DNA from: BPJO01 sp037189665
GTDB lineage: Bacteria > Planctomycetota > Phycisphaerae > Tepidisphaerales > Tepidisphaeraceae
Reading direction: 5' to 3'
Length of the DNA: 49,578 bases
Assembly: GCA_037189665.1 (NCBI GenBank)
Contig: JBBCIV010000042.1
Location: forward strand, 1 to 49,578
In this document: one piece after another, positions 8,179 through 16,747 of the stretch
Numbering within the stretch: position 1 is the first letter of the stretch
Layout of the letters: each line of letters starts with the position of its first letter
Translations under genes and position numbers: made by a program
Notes under the pieces: model-generated
Databases searched by the model: none
What the model was told of the DNA's origin: nothing
Seen by the model: the letters and a program-made list of their open reading frames with translations, nothing else

Positions 8179-8559
8179 TTAAGCTGTTGAGGCAGCAGAC
8201 GGCTTGGGCCCAGTCATTGGCCGGAAAAGCAGTTCCAGGTTCTGCAGCACCTTGGCCATTCGCTCTTTTGAAAGCGAACCCAGCTTGTTCAGGATGCGAC
8301 TGCGATCCAAACTGCGAATCAGCGTGAGATTGACAACCGATGGCTTGGGCAGGTTGGCTTCGCCCTTGGCGAGCCGGACGTTTCCGCGAAAGGTTTCCAA
8401 GCTCAGGTTGCTGGTGATGACCGCGACGCAGATCGTGTTGATCGCCGTGAGATTGAAGACGTCACTCTGGATCACCAGCGCCGGCCGCCTATGGCCCGGC
8501 TCACTGCCGATGGGATCGCCGAAATCCACCCAGACGACGTCGCCTTGATGGATTACCAC
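8179..8559 (-). CDS. MazF/PemK-type toxin (mRNA endoribonuclease)
   Basis: This 126-residue protein has the MazF/PemK fold signature: GDVVWVDFGDPIGSEPGHRRPALVIQ at the N-terminus (residues 6-31), then ICVAVITSNL and the NVRLAKGEANLPKPSVVNL block. Family members cut mRNA at short sequence motifs and arrest growth until bound by the antitoxin. It overlaps the 3' end of the antitoxin gene by 7 bp, the usual antitoxin-first arrangement. It converges on ubiD with only 30 bp between. Confidence 0.9.
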   Translation of the reverse strand: MVIHQGDVVWVDFGDPIGSEPGHRRPALVIQSDVFNLTAINTICVAVITSNLSLETFRGNVRLAKGEANLPKPSVVNLTLIRSLDRSRILNKLGSLSKERMAKVLQNLELLFRPMTGPKPSAASTA

Positions 8560-8819
8560 GGATTGTCCTCGAGCAATTTCTGAAACGACGCCGTGCCGAT
8601 GTCGGACAGCTCTTTTTGTTCGCGCTGTAAGTCGGGATTGGCGAAAACATCGTCCAGATTCTTCATGATCGCCCGCTCCTCGTGCGTCGCGAGAAACCGT
8701 TCTGCCGCGATCGCCAAGGCTTCGCTGCGCGACAGCTTTTCCGCCTTCCGGTACTTTTCGAGCCGGTCGTACAAAGACTTGGAAAGCGAAATGGTCATCT
8801 TGATGGCCGCCATGGTCAT
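8553..8819 (-). CDS. Ribbon-helix-helix antitoxin partner of the MazF-like toxin
   Basis: This protein is about 88 residues long. It starts with a predicted ribbon-helix-helix DNA-binding segment (MTISLSKSLYDRLEKYRKAEKLSRSEALAIAAERFL) and has an acidic C-terminal tail (NLDDVFANPDLQREQKELSDIG...LLEDNPW) of the sort that neutralises toxin. I chose the start at 8819, which leaves the palindrome TGGTA-T-TACCA (8825-8835) just upstream as a likely operator. ATG codons at 8843 and 8813 are alternatives. Translational overlap with the toxin couples their expression. Confidence 0.82.
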   Translation of the reverse strand: MTMAAIKMTISLSKSLYDRLEKYRKAEKLSRSEALAIAAERFLATHEERAIMKNLDDVFANPDLQREQKELSDIGTASFQKLLEDNPW

Positions 8820-8824
8820 ACTTT

Positions 8825-8835
8825 TGGTATTACCA
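8825..8835. promoter_or_regulatory. Candidate operator of the toxin-antitoxin pair
   Basis: TGGTA-T-TACCA is a perfect 5+5 palindrome placed six bases before the chosen antitoxin start. Ribbon-helix-helix antitoxins commonly bind such sites to repress their own operon. Confidence 0.4.
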
Positions 8836-8872
8836 GGCTTCATGTCAAACGAAAACGCCCGAAACGGAGGAT

Positions 8873-8901
8873 TTGCAGCCGTTCTGGAAACCTGCTAAAT
8901 T
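8873..8901 (+). promoter_or_regulatory. Sigma70-like promoter of the small basic protein gene
   Basis: TTGCAG (8873-8878), a 17-bp spacer and TAAATT (8896-8901) lie about 45 bp before the start codon at 8946. Confidence 0.55.
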
Positions 8902-8945
8902 GCCGGGCTCGCTCGTTTTTGAGACAGAATATTCTGAGGTGTGTT

Positions 8946-9239
8946 ATGTCGATGGATCCGTCACTGAAGAGCGCCAGCGCTCTGGTTCGTCACCGCAACG
9001 TTCTTACCCGCGGCGAGCGGCTTTTGAAGCTCGCCGAGCAGGGTAAGTGGGACGAGAACAAGAGCGTGTTCGGCCTGGTGAAGGTCGGCAACCGCAAGCT
9101 GATCGTCGGCGGTAAGGGCGGCAAGAAGGAAGAAGGCGACGATGCCGCCGCTCCCGCCGCCAAGGGTGCAGCCCCCGCGGGCAAGGCCGCGGCAGGCAAG
9201 GCTGCCGCCCCGGCGGCCAAGGGCGCGGCAAAGAAGTAA
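8946..9239 (+). CDS. PVC-type small basic protein with Ala/Lys-rich tail
   Basis: This is a 97-residue protein. Residues 1-50 (DPSLKSASALVRHRNVLTRGERLLKLAEQ, then WDENKSVFGLVKVGNRK) match what I know of the small basic protein family confined to Planctomycetes, Verrucomicrobia and Chlamydiae, thought to be linked to translation or the ribosome. Residues 53-97 are a low-complexity Lys/Gly/Ala/Pro tail (APAAKGAAPAGKAAAGKAA) like histone H1 or HU-type tails, which the short family members lack. GAGGTG stands six bases before the ATG at 8946. The gene is monocistronic, with its own promoter and a following hairpin. The role is known only by family; the tail suggests nucleic-acid contact. Confidence 0.85.
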   Translation: MSMDPSLKSASALVRHRNVLTRGERLLKLAEQGKWDENKSVFGLVKVGNRKLIVGGKGGKKEEGDDAAAPAAKGAAPAGKAAAGKAAAPAAKGAAKK

Positions 9240-9299
9240 TCCCGCTTCTCCACCCGCCCTCTTCAACCCGAAACACATACCGCTTCTCCGATCTATCCC

Positions 9300-9363
9300 G
9301 GGTGAAGGGGCGACCAGACAACGAGGTGATTCGTCACGCTCGCGTCTTGTCACCCCTTCGCCC
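9300..9363. repeat. Long hairpin with UUCG-capped inner stem
   Basis: GGGTGAAGGGGCGA (9300-9313) pairs with TCACCCCTTCGCCC (9350-9363) over 14 positions with two G-T pairs. Inside is a second hairpin, CGAG-GTGA-TTCG-TCAC-g-CTCG, with a UUCG tetraloop. It lies between the small basic protein and the aminotransferase. It could be the terminator of the former (no clear T-tract follows) or a palindromic repeat element. Confidence 0.6.
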
Positions 9364-9386
9364 TATTCTGTTTTCAGGAACCCGTC

Positions 9387-10568
9387 ATGGCCAGCCGATC
9401 CTTCGTTTCCCAGCGTGCGCACGGTGTTGATGCGTCGGGCATCCGCAGGGTGTTCGACCTCGCCGCCAAGATGAAGGACCCGATCAACTTCTCGATCGGC
9501 CTGCCCGATTTCGACGTCCCCGACATCGGCAAGCAGGCGGCAATCAAGGCCATCGAGGCCGGGCACAACCGGTACACCCAGACTCAGGGCATCGCCCCCC
9601 TGCGCGAACGCCTGCACAAGGACCTGTCGGCGGAGTTCGGCCGGGACGTGGGCGAGGTGCTCATCACCTCCGGCGTGTCGGGCGCGCTATTGCTGGCGAT
9701 CCTGGCGGTCGTGGACCCTGGCGACGAGGTGATCTTCCTCGACCCGTACTTCGTCATGTACCGCCACCTGCTCACCATGGCCGGCGGAACGCCGGTGGCG
9801 GTGGACAGCTATCCCGACTTCCGCTTCAACGCCGACAAGGTGGAGGCGGCCATCACCCCGCGCACGAAGATGCTCATCCTCAACTCGCCGAGCAATCCCA
9901 CCGGCGTGGTCATGAGCGAAGCCGAACTGAAGGCGGCGGTCGAGATCGCGAAAAAGCACGACCTGCTGATCTTGTCTGACGAGATTTACGAGCCATTTTT
10001 GTACGATGTGGGTCGGAGGTCGGAGGTCGGAGGCCGCAGCCCCGAAACAACCGACCCACGACCCACGACCCACGACCCACGACGGCTCTATTCCCCCCTC
10101 AGCCTTTACGAGAACACCCTTGTCGTCCGCGGCTTCAGCAAGAGCCACGCGATGACCGGCTGGCGCGTCGGCTATGCCTTCGGCCGCGCCGACGTGGTGG
10201 CGCAGATGACCAAGTTGCAACAATACACTTTTGTCTGCGCCCCCTCCCCGTTCCAGGAGGCGGCACTGGCAGCGCTTGATACCGATATGACGCCGCACAT
10301 CGAGGCGTACCGCAAGAAGCGCGACATCGTCTATTCGATGCTGAGTCCCAGGTTCGAAATCGAGAAGCCAGGCGGCGCGTTCTACATCTTCCCCAAGGCC
10401 CCCGCGGGCCTGACGGCGACGGCGTTCGTGGAGAAGGCGATCGCCAACAACGTACTGATCATCCCCGGCAACGTCTTCTCCGGCCGCGACACGCACTTCC
10501 GCATCAGCTACGCCACCACCGACGACAAACTCGTCCGCGGCTGCGAAATCCTGCTGTCGCTGGCATAA
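9387..10568 (+). CDS. Class I/II PLP-dependent aminotransferase (aspartate aminotransferase type) with in-frame repeat insertion
   Basis: This is a 393-residue fold-type I aminotransferase. Conserved parts are the start INFSIGLPDFDVP, the TQGIAPLRERL block, SGVSGALLLAI, the LNSPSNPTG motif near 169-177, ILSDEIYEPF, and the PLP lysine K252 in GFSKSHAMTGWRVGY. R372 in HFRISYATTD would bind the carboxylate. AGGA lies about 8 bases before the ATG. About 25 residues (VGRRSEVGGRSPETTDPRPT and following, near 208-232) between EPFLYD and YSPLSLYENT are not part of the family. They are encoded by a heptameric palindromic repeat (10008-10083) that keeps the frame open. Substrate is uncertain, with aspartate or an aromatic/branched amino acid likely. 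Confidence 0.88.
   Translation: MASRSFVSQRAHGVDASGIRRVFDLAAKMKDPINFSIGLPDFDVPDIGKQAAIKAIEAGHNRYTQTQGIAPLRERLHKDLSAEFGRDVGEVLITSGVSGALLLAILAVVDPGDEVIFLDPYFVMYRHLLTMAGGTPVAVDSYPDFRFNADKVEAAITPRTKMLILNSPSNPTGVVMSEAELKAAVEIAKKHDLLILSDEIYEPFLYDVGRRSEVGGRSPETTDPRPTTHDPRRLYSPLSLYENTLVVRGFSKSHAMTGWRVGYAFGRADVVAQMTKLQQYTFVCAPSPFQEAALAALDTDMTPHIEAYRKKRDIVYSMLSPRFEIEKPGGAFYIFPKAPAGLTATAFVEKAIANNVLIIPGNVFSGRDTHFRISYATTDDKLVRGCEILLSLA
10008..10083. repeat. Heptameric palindromic repeat inside the aminotransferase gene
   Basis: Three GGTCGGA-type heptads (from 10011) face four GACCCAC-type heptads (up to 10083). The halves are roughly inverted (GTGGGTCG against CGACCCAC). The unit is 76 bp and sits in a surface-loop position of the protein without breaking the frame. 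Confidence 0.8.
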
Positions 10569-10610
10569 TCAAACGCTCTCACGCCTGTCATCACGACAAC
10601 CTCCACAACC

Positions 10611-10661
10611 AAAAGGCCGATTGCCGATTCCCAGACCGTGAGAATCGGCAATCGGCCTTTT
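10611..10661. terminator. Bidirectional terminator, perfect 20-bp stem
   Basis: AAAAGGCCGATTGCCGATTC (10611-10630) is perfectly complementary to 10642-10661, with an 11-base loop. A-runs on one side and T-runs on the other let it end both the aminotransferase (plus) and the pseudopilin operon (minus), which converge here. The stem is built from CGATTGC units that recur at 21852-21954, so it is also a member of a repeat family. Confidence 0.9.
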
Positions 10662-10690
10662 ATGACTTCTCGCGTTCTGCTCCAGCCCGA

Positions 10691-13600
10691 TCAGTTCGTC
10701 GGCACCTTCGTGGCCGTGACTGTGCCGTTGGTTTCCGTAAATCGACTCCGATCCACGATCATTGACGCCCTTCGCTCCACCACCAACTCCGGATTGGCCG
10801 TGCCGGTGTTTCGGTAGCCTTGGAGAAGGATGTAGACCGTGAAGGTATCCGATCGGGTGGTGATCAGGTTGCTGACGCGATTAAGAAGCAGGTATTGTTC
10901 TTCGAAATCATACCGTACACCGTCAAGGTTATTGCCCCGAGGAGAGAAATCGCCAGAGTCGTCGTTGGGGTCGGCATTAAGCATCGACCGCTGCATGGAA
11001 ATTGCGGGCGGCGCCCTGTAGATGTCAAAAATGGTCTGCATAGGCGCGGCAGCCACCACGCCGCGGGAGAAATCGCCATCGCGCCACAGAAGCAATGCGC
11101 GGGCGAAATCCTCGTTATCATCGACGCTGTTTGCCCCTGGTACGAGGTAACCGTTGGCTGCGTCGGTTGGATCAAATCTGACCGTATCCCGCGCCGGCGG
11201 TACCCAAGGGATCATCGACAAGACTTTGAACGGCGCCGTGTTGATATTGATCCGGCCGCGCGTGGGTTCCTCATTTTCAGTTTCGTCGTTTGTCGCGTCA
11301 CCATCCTGCCTGTTGGCGACGTCGGCACTTCCATTCTGGACCGGCATCGGCAGCAGTGTAGGAGTGGGGGAGGGCCGTCCAGAAATATACTGTAGTACGC
11401 GGTTTTGATCGTAATAGAAGTAAACGTCTCCGGTCGTCTGTTCGTTTGTCGGATTCCAGTAAAGCGTGTTCGGGGGCGCATCGCCCGGCACGGTGCTTAC
11501 GTGCGACTGGATACATCGGTAGTTTTGCGTGTTTGTCGTATTACGAACGATCTCTCCAGCGACGTACTGCTTGTTCAGCATCCAGCTATCCCGACCAGAC
11601 TTCACGTTCGGCAGGTAATCGTCGGCAGGCGAACGCACATCAAAGTACTCAAAGAGTTTGCGTGCAAACGCGTAGCGAAATTTCGATGGATCCATACCGT
11701 AATCGCCGTATTTGGCATTCGGATCGTCGGGATCCGCAAGCGGAGTGCCGGCGGCAGCAGTGGCGTCCATCGTGCGTAACGGGCAGAACCGGCCGATCTG
11801 CTCGCGGGAGTCCGAGGCATCGTCACCGGCGATCGGATCGGTCAGCGTGTCGGTATCCTCTGCCATCGCCGCATCCATCGTGATGGGGTTAACCTCAATG
11901 ACGCTGGCAACACTTGCAGACGCCGTATTGATAAGGATGTAGGATCCGATGAACGGCACCTGCAATAAGTCGCCGGCGCGGCCAAACTTGCCGAACGGAT
12001 AACTGTTATTTGATCCTGGCTGCAGCGGGTTTGGACCAGGCGATCCATCATTAAGCAATTGGATTGAGAAATTCGGAAGCTGACGCACCGAGAGATTCGC
12101 CTCTGAAAATGTCGGTGAATTCGTCAACGGAGGACTCATGTACGTCGGCCCTCGCCGAGCAGCGTCGGCATCGGGATCCCACGTGTCTGAGTGGGAACTC
12201 GGATCCCATTGACCCGACATCAACGTCCCCATCTGTCGAGGCGAAATGACGAGAGACGCGGGGTTTCCATCATTAGTATGCGCGGCATCGTAACGGCCCG
12301 GATAAACGAACTGCCAGTTCTCGGTACTGCGCTGATAGTGCCAGGCGTAGGCAGTTCCCGTTGCGATTCGGCGGCTTGGGTCGGTGGTGGTGAACGGGCC
12401 GATGCCGCTTAGATCATACGAGTCCAACGGCATGTAATCATTGCGTATATTTGGAGCTGTCGGCGCTGGACTGGGATGCGCATAGACAAGGGTCGGCACG
12501 TTGGTCGCGGCAAGCAGATTTTCCGCGACATTGCGATCCGCAAATCCCGCTCCTAGTGGCCGCATGAGGATGAACTCGCGGTTGAGGACCATGTGAAGGT
12601 TCTTGACGTACACAACGTTGAAATCCGGGCCACTGGCTCGGGTGACCAAAACCTGTCCGAGGGTCGGAAAAGCAGTGGATGCAACACTCCCAGGTCGATA
12701 CTTCGCCGCATCGGGATCGAGCCCGCTGGCATCGTAGTTTTCCAATACAAGGTAGCCACGTGCCGGGATGATCATCGGCGTGCTGAAGCGAGTCGGATCA
12801 TCGAGGTTGGACTTGATGAACGTACCGGTTGTGTCATCGATCTGGATGGGATAGGTCGTATCATCCCGCGTATCGTGCAACGTCATTTCCGGCAGCGTGT
12901 CTGGCGGCACGGCCCCCGCAATCGTCGACCGCAGGCGATGAAGCGTGGCAATGCGACAATTGGTCAGATCAATGGGAACGTCATGCGGGTTGTACAACTC
13001 GATGGCGACGTATCCATTAACGTTGAGACCGGCGCTGCCACCGGGCAGCGGACCGGCTGTATCGGTATCGTTCTGCGCGAAGATTTCGGTGATGTAAGGC
13101 TGGCGCTGAATGCCAAAGATGCGAGCGGTGATATCCCCTCCGCTGGCGGCTTTCAGTTCGATGTCGGCAAACCGGGCAACATCCGGCGTATCCGTGGTGA
13201 CCTTGAGCCACTCCGTTGGCGAGGATTCAGGATCGGATGTGAGCGAACTGGTGTGGTTCGCAACACAGCGATAGTGAGCGGCGCGATAACGAACGTTATC
13301 CCCTACCTGGTAACTGACGCCGGGATTGCCCTGCCACGGCGCATAGCCCCCCGCGGTGAGAGCACGGATCGACTCAAGATTTTTCGCTGCAATGGCGGCG
13401 CGGAGCAAAAGCACCTGGTCAGCGGTCATCCGCACAGCACTGGTGTACGTAACCGCAGGTGTGATCGAGTCGGGAACGGAGCGAATCGGCGAGCGGAACA
13501 TCGCCGCGCTATTCATCGGTTGGGTGACGTCGGGCACCGACGTATTGGGCGCAAATTTCATGCCACGATACGGGTCAAACGTGGCGGCCTCGGCGATGAT

Positions 13601-15178
13601 GTCAGCCGTATTGAAAATCGTCCCGGCATTGTCATGGTTTCCCGTAAACGTGGCCGTGTCGGCCATCACCATCCAGAAAGCGCGGAATAGCTCGCTGAAC
13701 CCAGCCGTATTGATCGAAACCTTCGGCAGCGTCCCGCTAGGAATGGGCGCCATCGTCTTGATGACAACCGGCGGCACCGCGCCGCCCAACGCCATGCCGT
13801 TCTTCGGAGCAATATTGCGAAGGCCGGCATTGGCGGTCAGCAACACTCGGCGGGACGCGAATCGGAGGGGGTCGCTCAATACGTCCGCGTCATAGTGGAA
13901 ATAGTTGGGGAACCACTGCGACTGCGACTGGTCCGCGACGAGCGGTGTATTACGGGCGCGGATCGAAAGGGTGTCGTTGAAGACCGTCTCAATCTCGCTC
14001 GTCATGCCAAGGCTGTCACGCAGAAGATAGCGAGACGCCAGAGAGGCAGTATCGGAGAAACTGAAACTACGATAGCGATCCGTGTCGTTGCGACGCAGGC
14101 GACCGGGGTTTTCGGTGCGAACGCCGAGTTGATGATGCATCGCATCGCCAAGCGATTTCCATGCAAAATCGGTACGGTACACGCCCGCCGGCGCCAAGTC
14201 TTCAATAGGCAGATCGAAGTAGGCGGTATGCGGGGCAGCCGCCGTCGCGTCGTAGCGACCGCGAAACGCGATCAGACGAGTGAAATCGTCGCTGATCGTT
14301 CGCATATTTGTCGGCAGTGTGTTCGGATCGACGCCATAAAGAAACTCGGCCAGCCCAATGTTGGAGGAGTAGAAATGAAGATCGGATACCATGACGTTGT
14401 CATTGTTTCCGAAATCGAAATTCCGGCTCATGGCAGTATTGGCGTCGATCGCCGAGTTGTTGTCGATAATGCGGAAGTAAGCGTAGTAATCCAGGCCGTT
14501 AATCCGCCCGACCGGGAGTCTGATCGGAAGCGAATCGGCAATGCCATCGGCGTCGGCGTCGCCGGCGAAATACATGTGGTCGCTGCGAGTGAGGTCAAGC
14601 CCCCCTTCCAATGCGGTCCCGGCCGCGTTCAGGTGCGTGAGAACCGGCTGCATGCGTCCGGCATACTGAATGCCAAACGGTACAAGGTTGATGCGCGAAG
14701 TGGCAGAGATTACCTGGCCGGTTGGCGTTTCGAAGTGGCTGGAGACGAGCGGCCCGGTAATGGCCCGCCACGTGCCTGGATTGGTCCACGCAGCCGGGTT
14801 GGTGCCAGCGGCGTTAAAGCCGAGGCTCGCCGAAGCCGAATACAAAGTCGGCACTCGTGAAGCGAGCCAGTTGTCGTTACTCGCGGCGCTCGGCCAGATG
14901 GAATCCGACGACTGCGGCGCTTGCACTTCATCGAGGACCGATGGATCGGCTAACAATGTTGATATCACTGCTTGGCGGCAGCCTTCCAACAACAGATCGA
15001 CCTGCGTGTTGAACTCATTCTGCTTCGTCGTCGTGCGATCCACACGTGCGGTAGACAGATAAGCAGTGGCCGCCAGTGCAAGCAGGACCAGCACGCCGAC
15101 GACGAAGATCAACACCGTGCCGCGTTCGTCGCGGCGGGACGGGTGAACGGGGTGGTCAGGCTGGGTGGAAGTCGCCAT
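10691..15178 (-). CDS. Giant GspK-like minor pseudopilin with carbohydrate-binding-like modules and a lamin-tail-like domain
   Basis: This protein has 1495 residues against about 300-350 for ordinary GspK. A basic leader with a G/T cleavage site is followed by one hydrophobic helix (TVLIFVVGVLVLLALAATAYL, about 21-41) without the Glu at position 5, as in GspK/PilX. Helix-hairpin-type INTA motifs occur near 487 (KVSINTAGFSELF) and 1303 (GRININTAPFKVLSMI). Two CBM5/12-like modules lie near 612-660 (VRYRAAHYRCVANHTSS...W) and 1193-1243 (NYRCIQSHVS...YW). A lamin-tail-like block lies near 716-814 (YVAIELYNPHDVPIDLTNC...IPARGYLVLENY). GAGGT stands seven bases before the ATG. It is last in the gspF-pseudopilin operon. 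In the known system GspK sits at the pseudopilus tip. Confidence 0.8.
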   Translation of the reverse strand: MATSTQPDHPVHPSRRDERGTVLIFVVGVLVLLALAATAYLSTARVDRTTTKQNEFNTQVDLLLEGCRQAVISTLLADPSVLDEVQAPQSSDSIWPSAASNDNWLASRVPTLYSASASLGFNAAGTNPAAWTNPGTWRAITGPLVSSHFETPTGQVISATSRINLVPFGIQYAGRMQPVLTHLNAAGTALEGGLDLTRSDHMYFAGDADADGIADSLPIRLPVGRINGLDYYAYFRIIDNNSAIDANTAMSRNFDFGNNDNVMVSDLHFYSSNIGLAEFLYGVDPNTLPTNMRTISDDFTRLIAFRGRYDATAAAPHTAYFDLPIEDLAPAGVYRTDFAWKSLGDAMHHQLGVRTENPGRLRRNDTDRYRSFSFSDTASLASRYLLRDSLGMTSEIETVFNDTLSIRARNTPLVADQSQSQWFPNYFHYDADVLSDPLRFASRRVLLTANAGLRNIAPKNGMALGGAVPPVVIKTMAPIPSGTLPKVSINTAGFSELFRAFWMVMADTATFTGNHDNAGTIFNTADIIAEAATFDPYRGMKFAPNTSVPDVTQPMNSAAMFRSPIRSVPDSITPAVTYTSAVRMTADQVLLLRAAIAAKNLESIRALTAGGYAPWQGNPGVSYQVGDNVRYRAAHYRCVANHTSSLTSDPESSPTEWLKVTTDTPDVARFADIELKAASGGDITARIFGIQRQPYITEIFAQNDTDTAGPLPGGSAGLNVNGYVAIELYNPHDVPIDLTNCRIATLHRLRSTIAGAVPPDTLPEMTLHDTRDDTTYPIQIDDTTGTFIKSNLDDPTRFSTPMIIPARGYLVLENYDASGLDPDAAKYRPGSVASTAFPTLGQVLVTRASGPDFNVVYVKNLHMVLNREFILMRPLGAGFADRNVAENLLAATNVPTLVYAHPSPAPTAPNIRNDYMPLDSYDLSGIGPFTTTDPSRRIATGTAYAWHYQRSTENWQFVYPGRYDAAHTNDGNPASLVISPRQMGTLMSGQWDPSSHSDTWDPDADAARRGPTYMSPPLTNSPTFSEANLSVRQLPNFSIQLLNDGSPGPNPLQPGSNNSYPFGKFGRAGDLLQVPFIGSYILINTASASVASVIEVNPITMDAAMAEDTDTLTDPIAGDDASDSREQIGRFCPLRTMDATAAAGTPLADPDDPNAKYGDYGMDPSKFRYAFARKLFEYFDVRSPADDYLPNVKSGRDSWMLNKQYVAGEIVRNTTNTQNYRCIQSHVSTVPGDAPPNTLYWNPTNEQTTGDVYFYYDQNRVLQYISGRPSPTPTLLPMPVQNGSADVANRQDGDATNDETENEEPTRGRININTAPFKVLSMIPWVPPARDTVRFDPTDAANGYLVPGANSVDDNEDFARALLLWRDGDFSRGVVAAAPMQTIFDIYRAPPAISMQRSMLNADPNDDSGDFSPRGNNLDGVRYDFEEQYLLLNRVSNLITTRSDTFTVYILLQGYRNTGTANPELVVERRASMIVDRSRFTETNGTVTATKVPTN

Positions 15179-15284
15179 GGTGATACCTCAAAATCAGAAC
15201 GCATACGCGCAGCTCAACGGTTGCCGCGCAACGGTGTTGCAAAGACCTCTTCGCCATGCAACTGCTTGGACCCAATCGCGTGCG

Positions 15285-16739
15285 TTAGTAACCAACGTTA
15301 AACACGTACTCAAAGCTCTGCCCATCGAACAGTTTGCCCTCCGCTTCAGGGCGGTCGATGACGAGCGTGATGCGGATCATTTTTGGCCGGTTTTGATCAC
15401 CTGGCCCCCATGCCGCAATGTATCGATTAATCGACGTGATACTTGGATCCAAGTAACCCGCAGTCGCCGTGGGCACAGAAGTTGTCGGAAGCGAATGTTC
15501 AAATGTTTGTGGGCCGGCCAAATCACGGACCGGGACCACATCCCCGTCAGCAGCAGTTAGGATGCCGTTCCCGTTCGTATCTCGCGGAAGGCCGTACCAA
15601 CGTATCTGGTTGGTACCGGGAACAGTGTCAATACGTCCGTCCTGGCCAACGAAATTTCCATCGGGCGGGGAGTCAGTGTCCTCGTACGCACCCGTAGTTG
15701 GATTCTGCTGAACAAAATCGCCGGCAAACTCCACGATAAACTGCGTGCACGCCGGGACGAAAATCGGCACCTGCTGAGCTGCTGCGGCAGCAGTAAGCGG
15801 ACGAAGTTGGTACGGATTAACTTGATACCGCCCGACGACTGTTCCACCCGCATCCCCAAAAACGCAGGAGTTAACCCAATTCGCACCCGCGTTGATCGCA
15901 TCGATCAAATCGCTGCGATATCGCGCGATGGACGTCTGGGCAACATCATAACGAAACGTCAAGTTCGGACTGGCGGCGCCCGACGTATTTCGAAACGCCA
16001 GCGGCGTCAGATCCGGCGTAGCAACCGCATTACGAGCAACAAAGCCATCGGCGGCCGTGGGCGAATCCTTGATCAGCATCGCAACGCGGCCCAACGCCCA
16101 CTGGCTGGCGTAACGGTTGTTGTCATTCTTGTCCGTCGCGCTGTTGTCGGCTGCACCAGGAGCATAGTAGGACGTTGCGTTGTTATTGGCGAGGTTCACA
16201 TGGCCATACCAGATGCAGGCTTCGCGGGCCGCATCGCTGATGACCAGCGAATTATTATTCCCCGTCTGACGGGTATAACGATCAATCGCGAAAAAGCTAA
16301 GCGTATCGATTCGGTGGTTACGAAAGTTGTACGATGCCTGCGAAATCCGGTCTTCCGGATCAGTTTCATCACCATCGCCATTGAAATCGAAGGTCAGCAG
16401 GTTGCCGTCTCGATCGCCGTTCGCGTCGTTCAAATTACGTGCTGCCGAGACACGACTGCTGGTGATGTAAAAATACGGCCCGATCGTCGGTCCCGCAGCA
16501 GCAGACAGATCTCGGACGAAAACGGCCTGCGCCGCCTGCGCATCGCGCACCGCCGCGCCGAGGGCCTGTCCGCCGCCCATCGTTCGACTGGCGATGGAGA
16601 AAACCTGTGTCACCGCCAGCATCAACACGGCAACCAGCGCGCAGGTGACGAGCATTTCAACGAGCGTGAACCCGACGACGACGACGCTGCAGCGACGCGA
16701 CGCAAAGCGAGGTGTGAAACTGACGATTTCTGAATGCAT
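15285..16739 (-). CDS. Prepilin-type pseudopilin (GspJ/PilW-like)
   Basis: This protein is about 484 residues long. It has the class III signal VVVGFTLVEMLVTCALVAVL, where a prepilin peptidase would cut G/F and methylate F, with Glu at position 5, followed by a single helix forming the filament core. The long outer domain has several Asp/Asn-rich loops (NDANGDRDGN, DFNGDGDETDPED, PPDGNFVGQDGR) that could bind calcium. The start is the ATG at 16739; a GTG at 16751 overlaps the previous stop codon (GTGA), so translation is coupled either way. Its size suggests a minor pseudopilin of the GspJ type, by position next to the GspK-like gene. No carbohydrate-binding-like module was seen in it. Confidence 0.85.
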   Translation of the reverse strand: MHSEIVSFTPRFASRRCSVVVVGFTLVEMLVTCALVAVLMLAVTQVFSIASRTMGGGQALGAAVRDAQAAQAVFVRDLSAAAGPTIGPYFYITSSRVSAARNLNDANGDRDGNLLTFDFNGDGDETDPEDRISQASYNFRNHRIDTLSFFAIDRYTRQTGNNNSLVISDAAREACIWYGHVNLANNNATSYYAPGAADNSATDKNDNNRYASQWALGRVAMLIKDSPTAADGFVARNAVATPDLTPLAFRNTSGAASPNLTFRYDVAQTSIARYRSDLIDAINAGANWVNSCVFGDAGGTVVGRYQVNPYQLRPLTAAAAAQQVPIFVPACTQFIVEFAGDFVQQNPTTGAYEDTDSPPDGNFVGQDGRIDTVPGTNQIRWYGLPRDTNGNGILTAADGDVVPVRDLAGPQTFEHSLPTTSVPTATAGYLDPSITSINRYIAAWGPGDQNRPKMIRITLVIDRPEAEGKLFDGQSFEYVFNVGY

Positions 16740-16747
16740 GGCGGTTC

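Noticed and set aside
10060..10083. CRISPR-like array from the tandem GACCCAC units
   Set aside because: The units are 7 bp with no spacers and they are translated within an aminotransferase; no cas genes are present.
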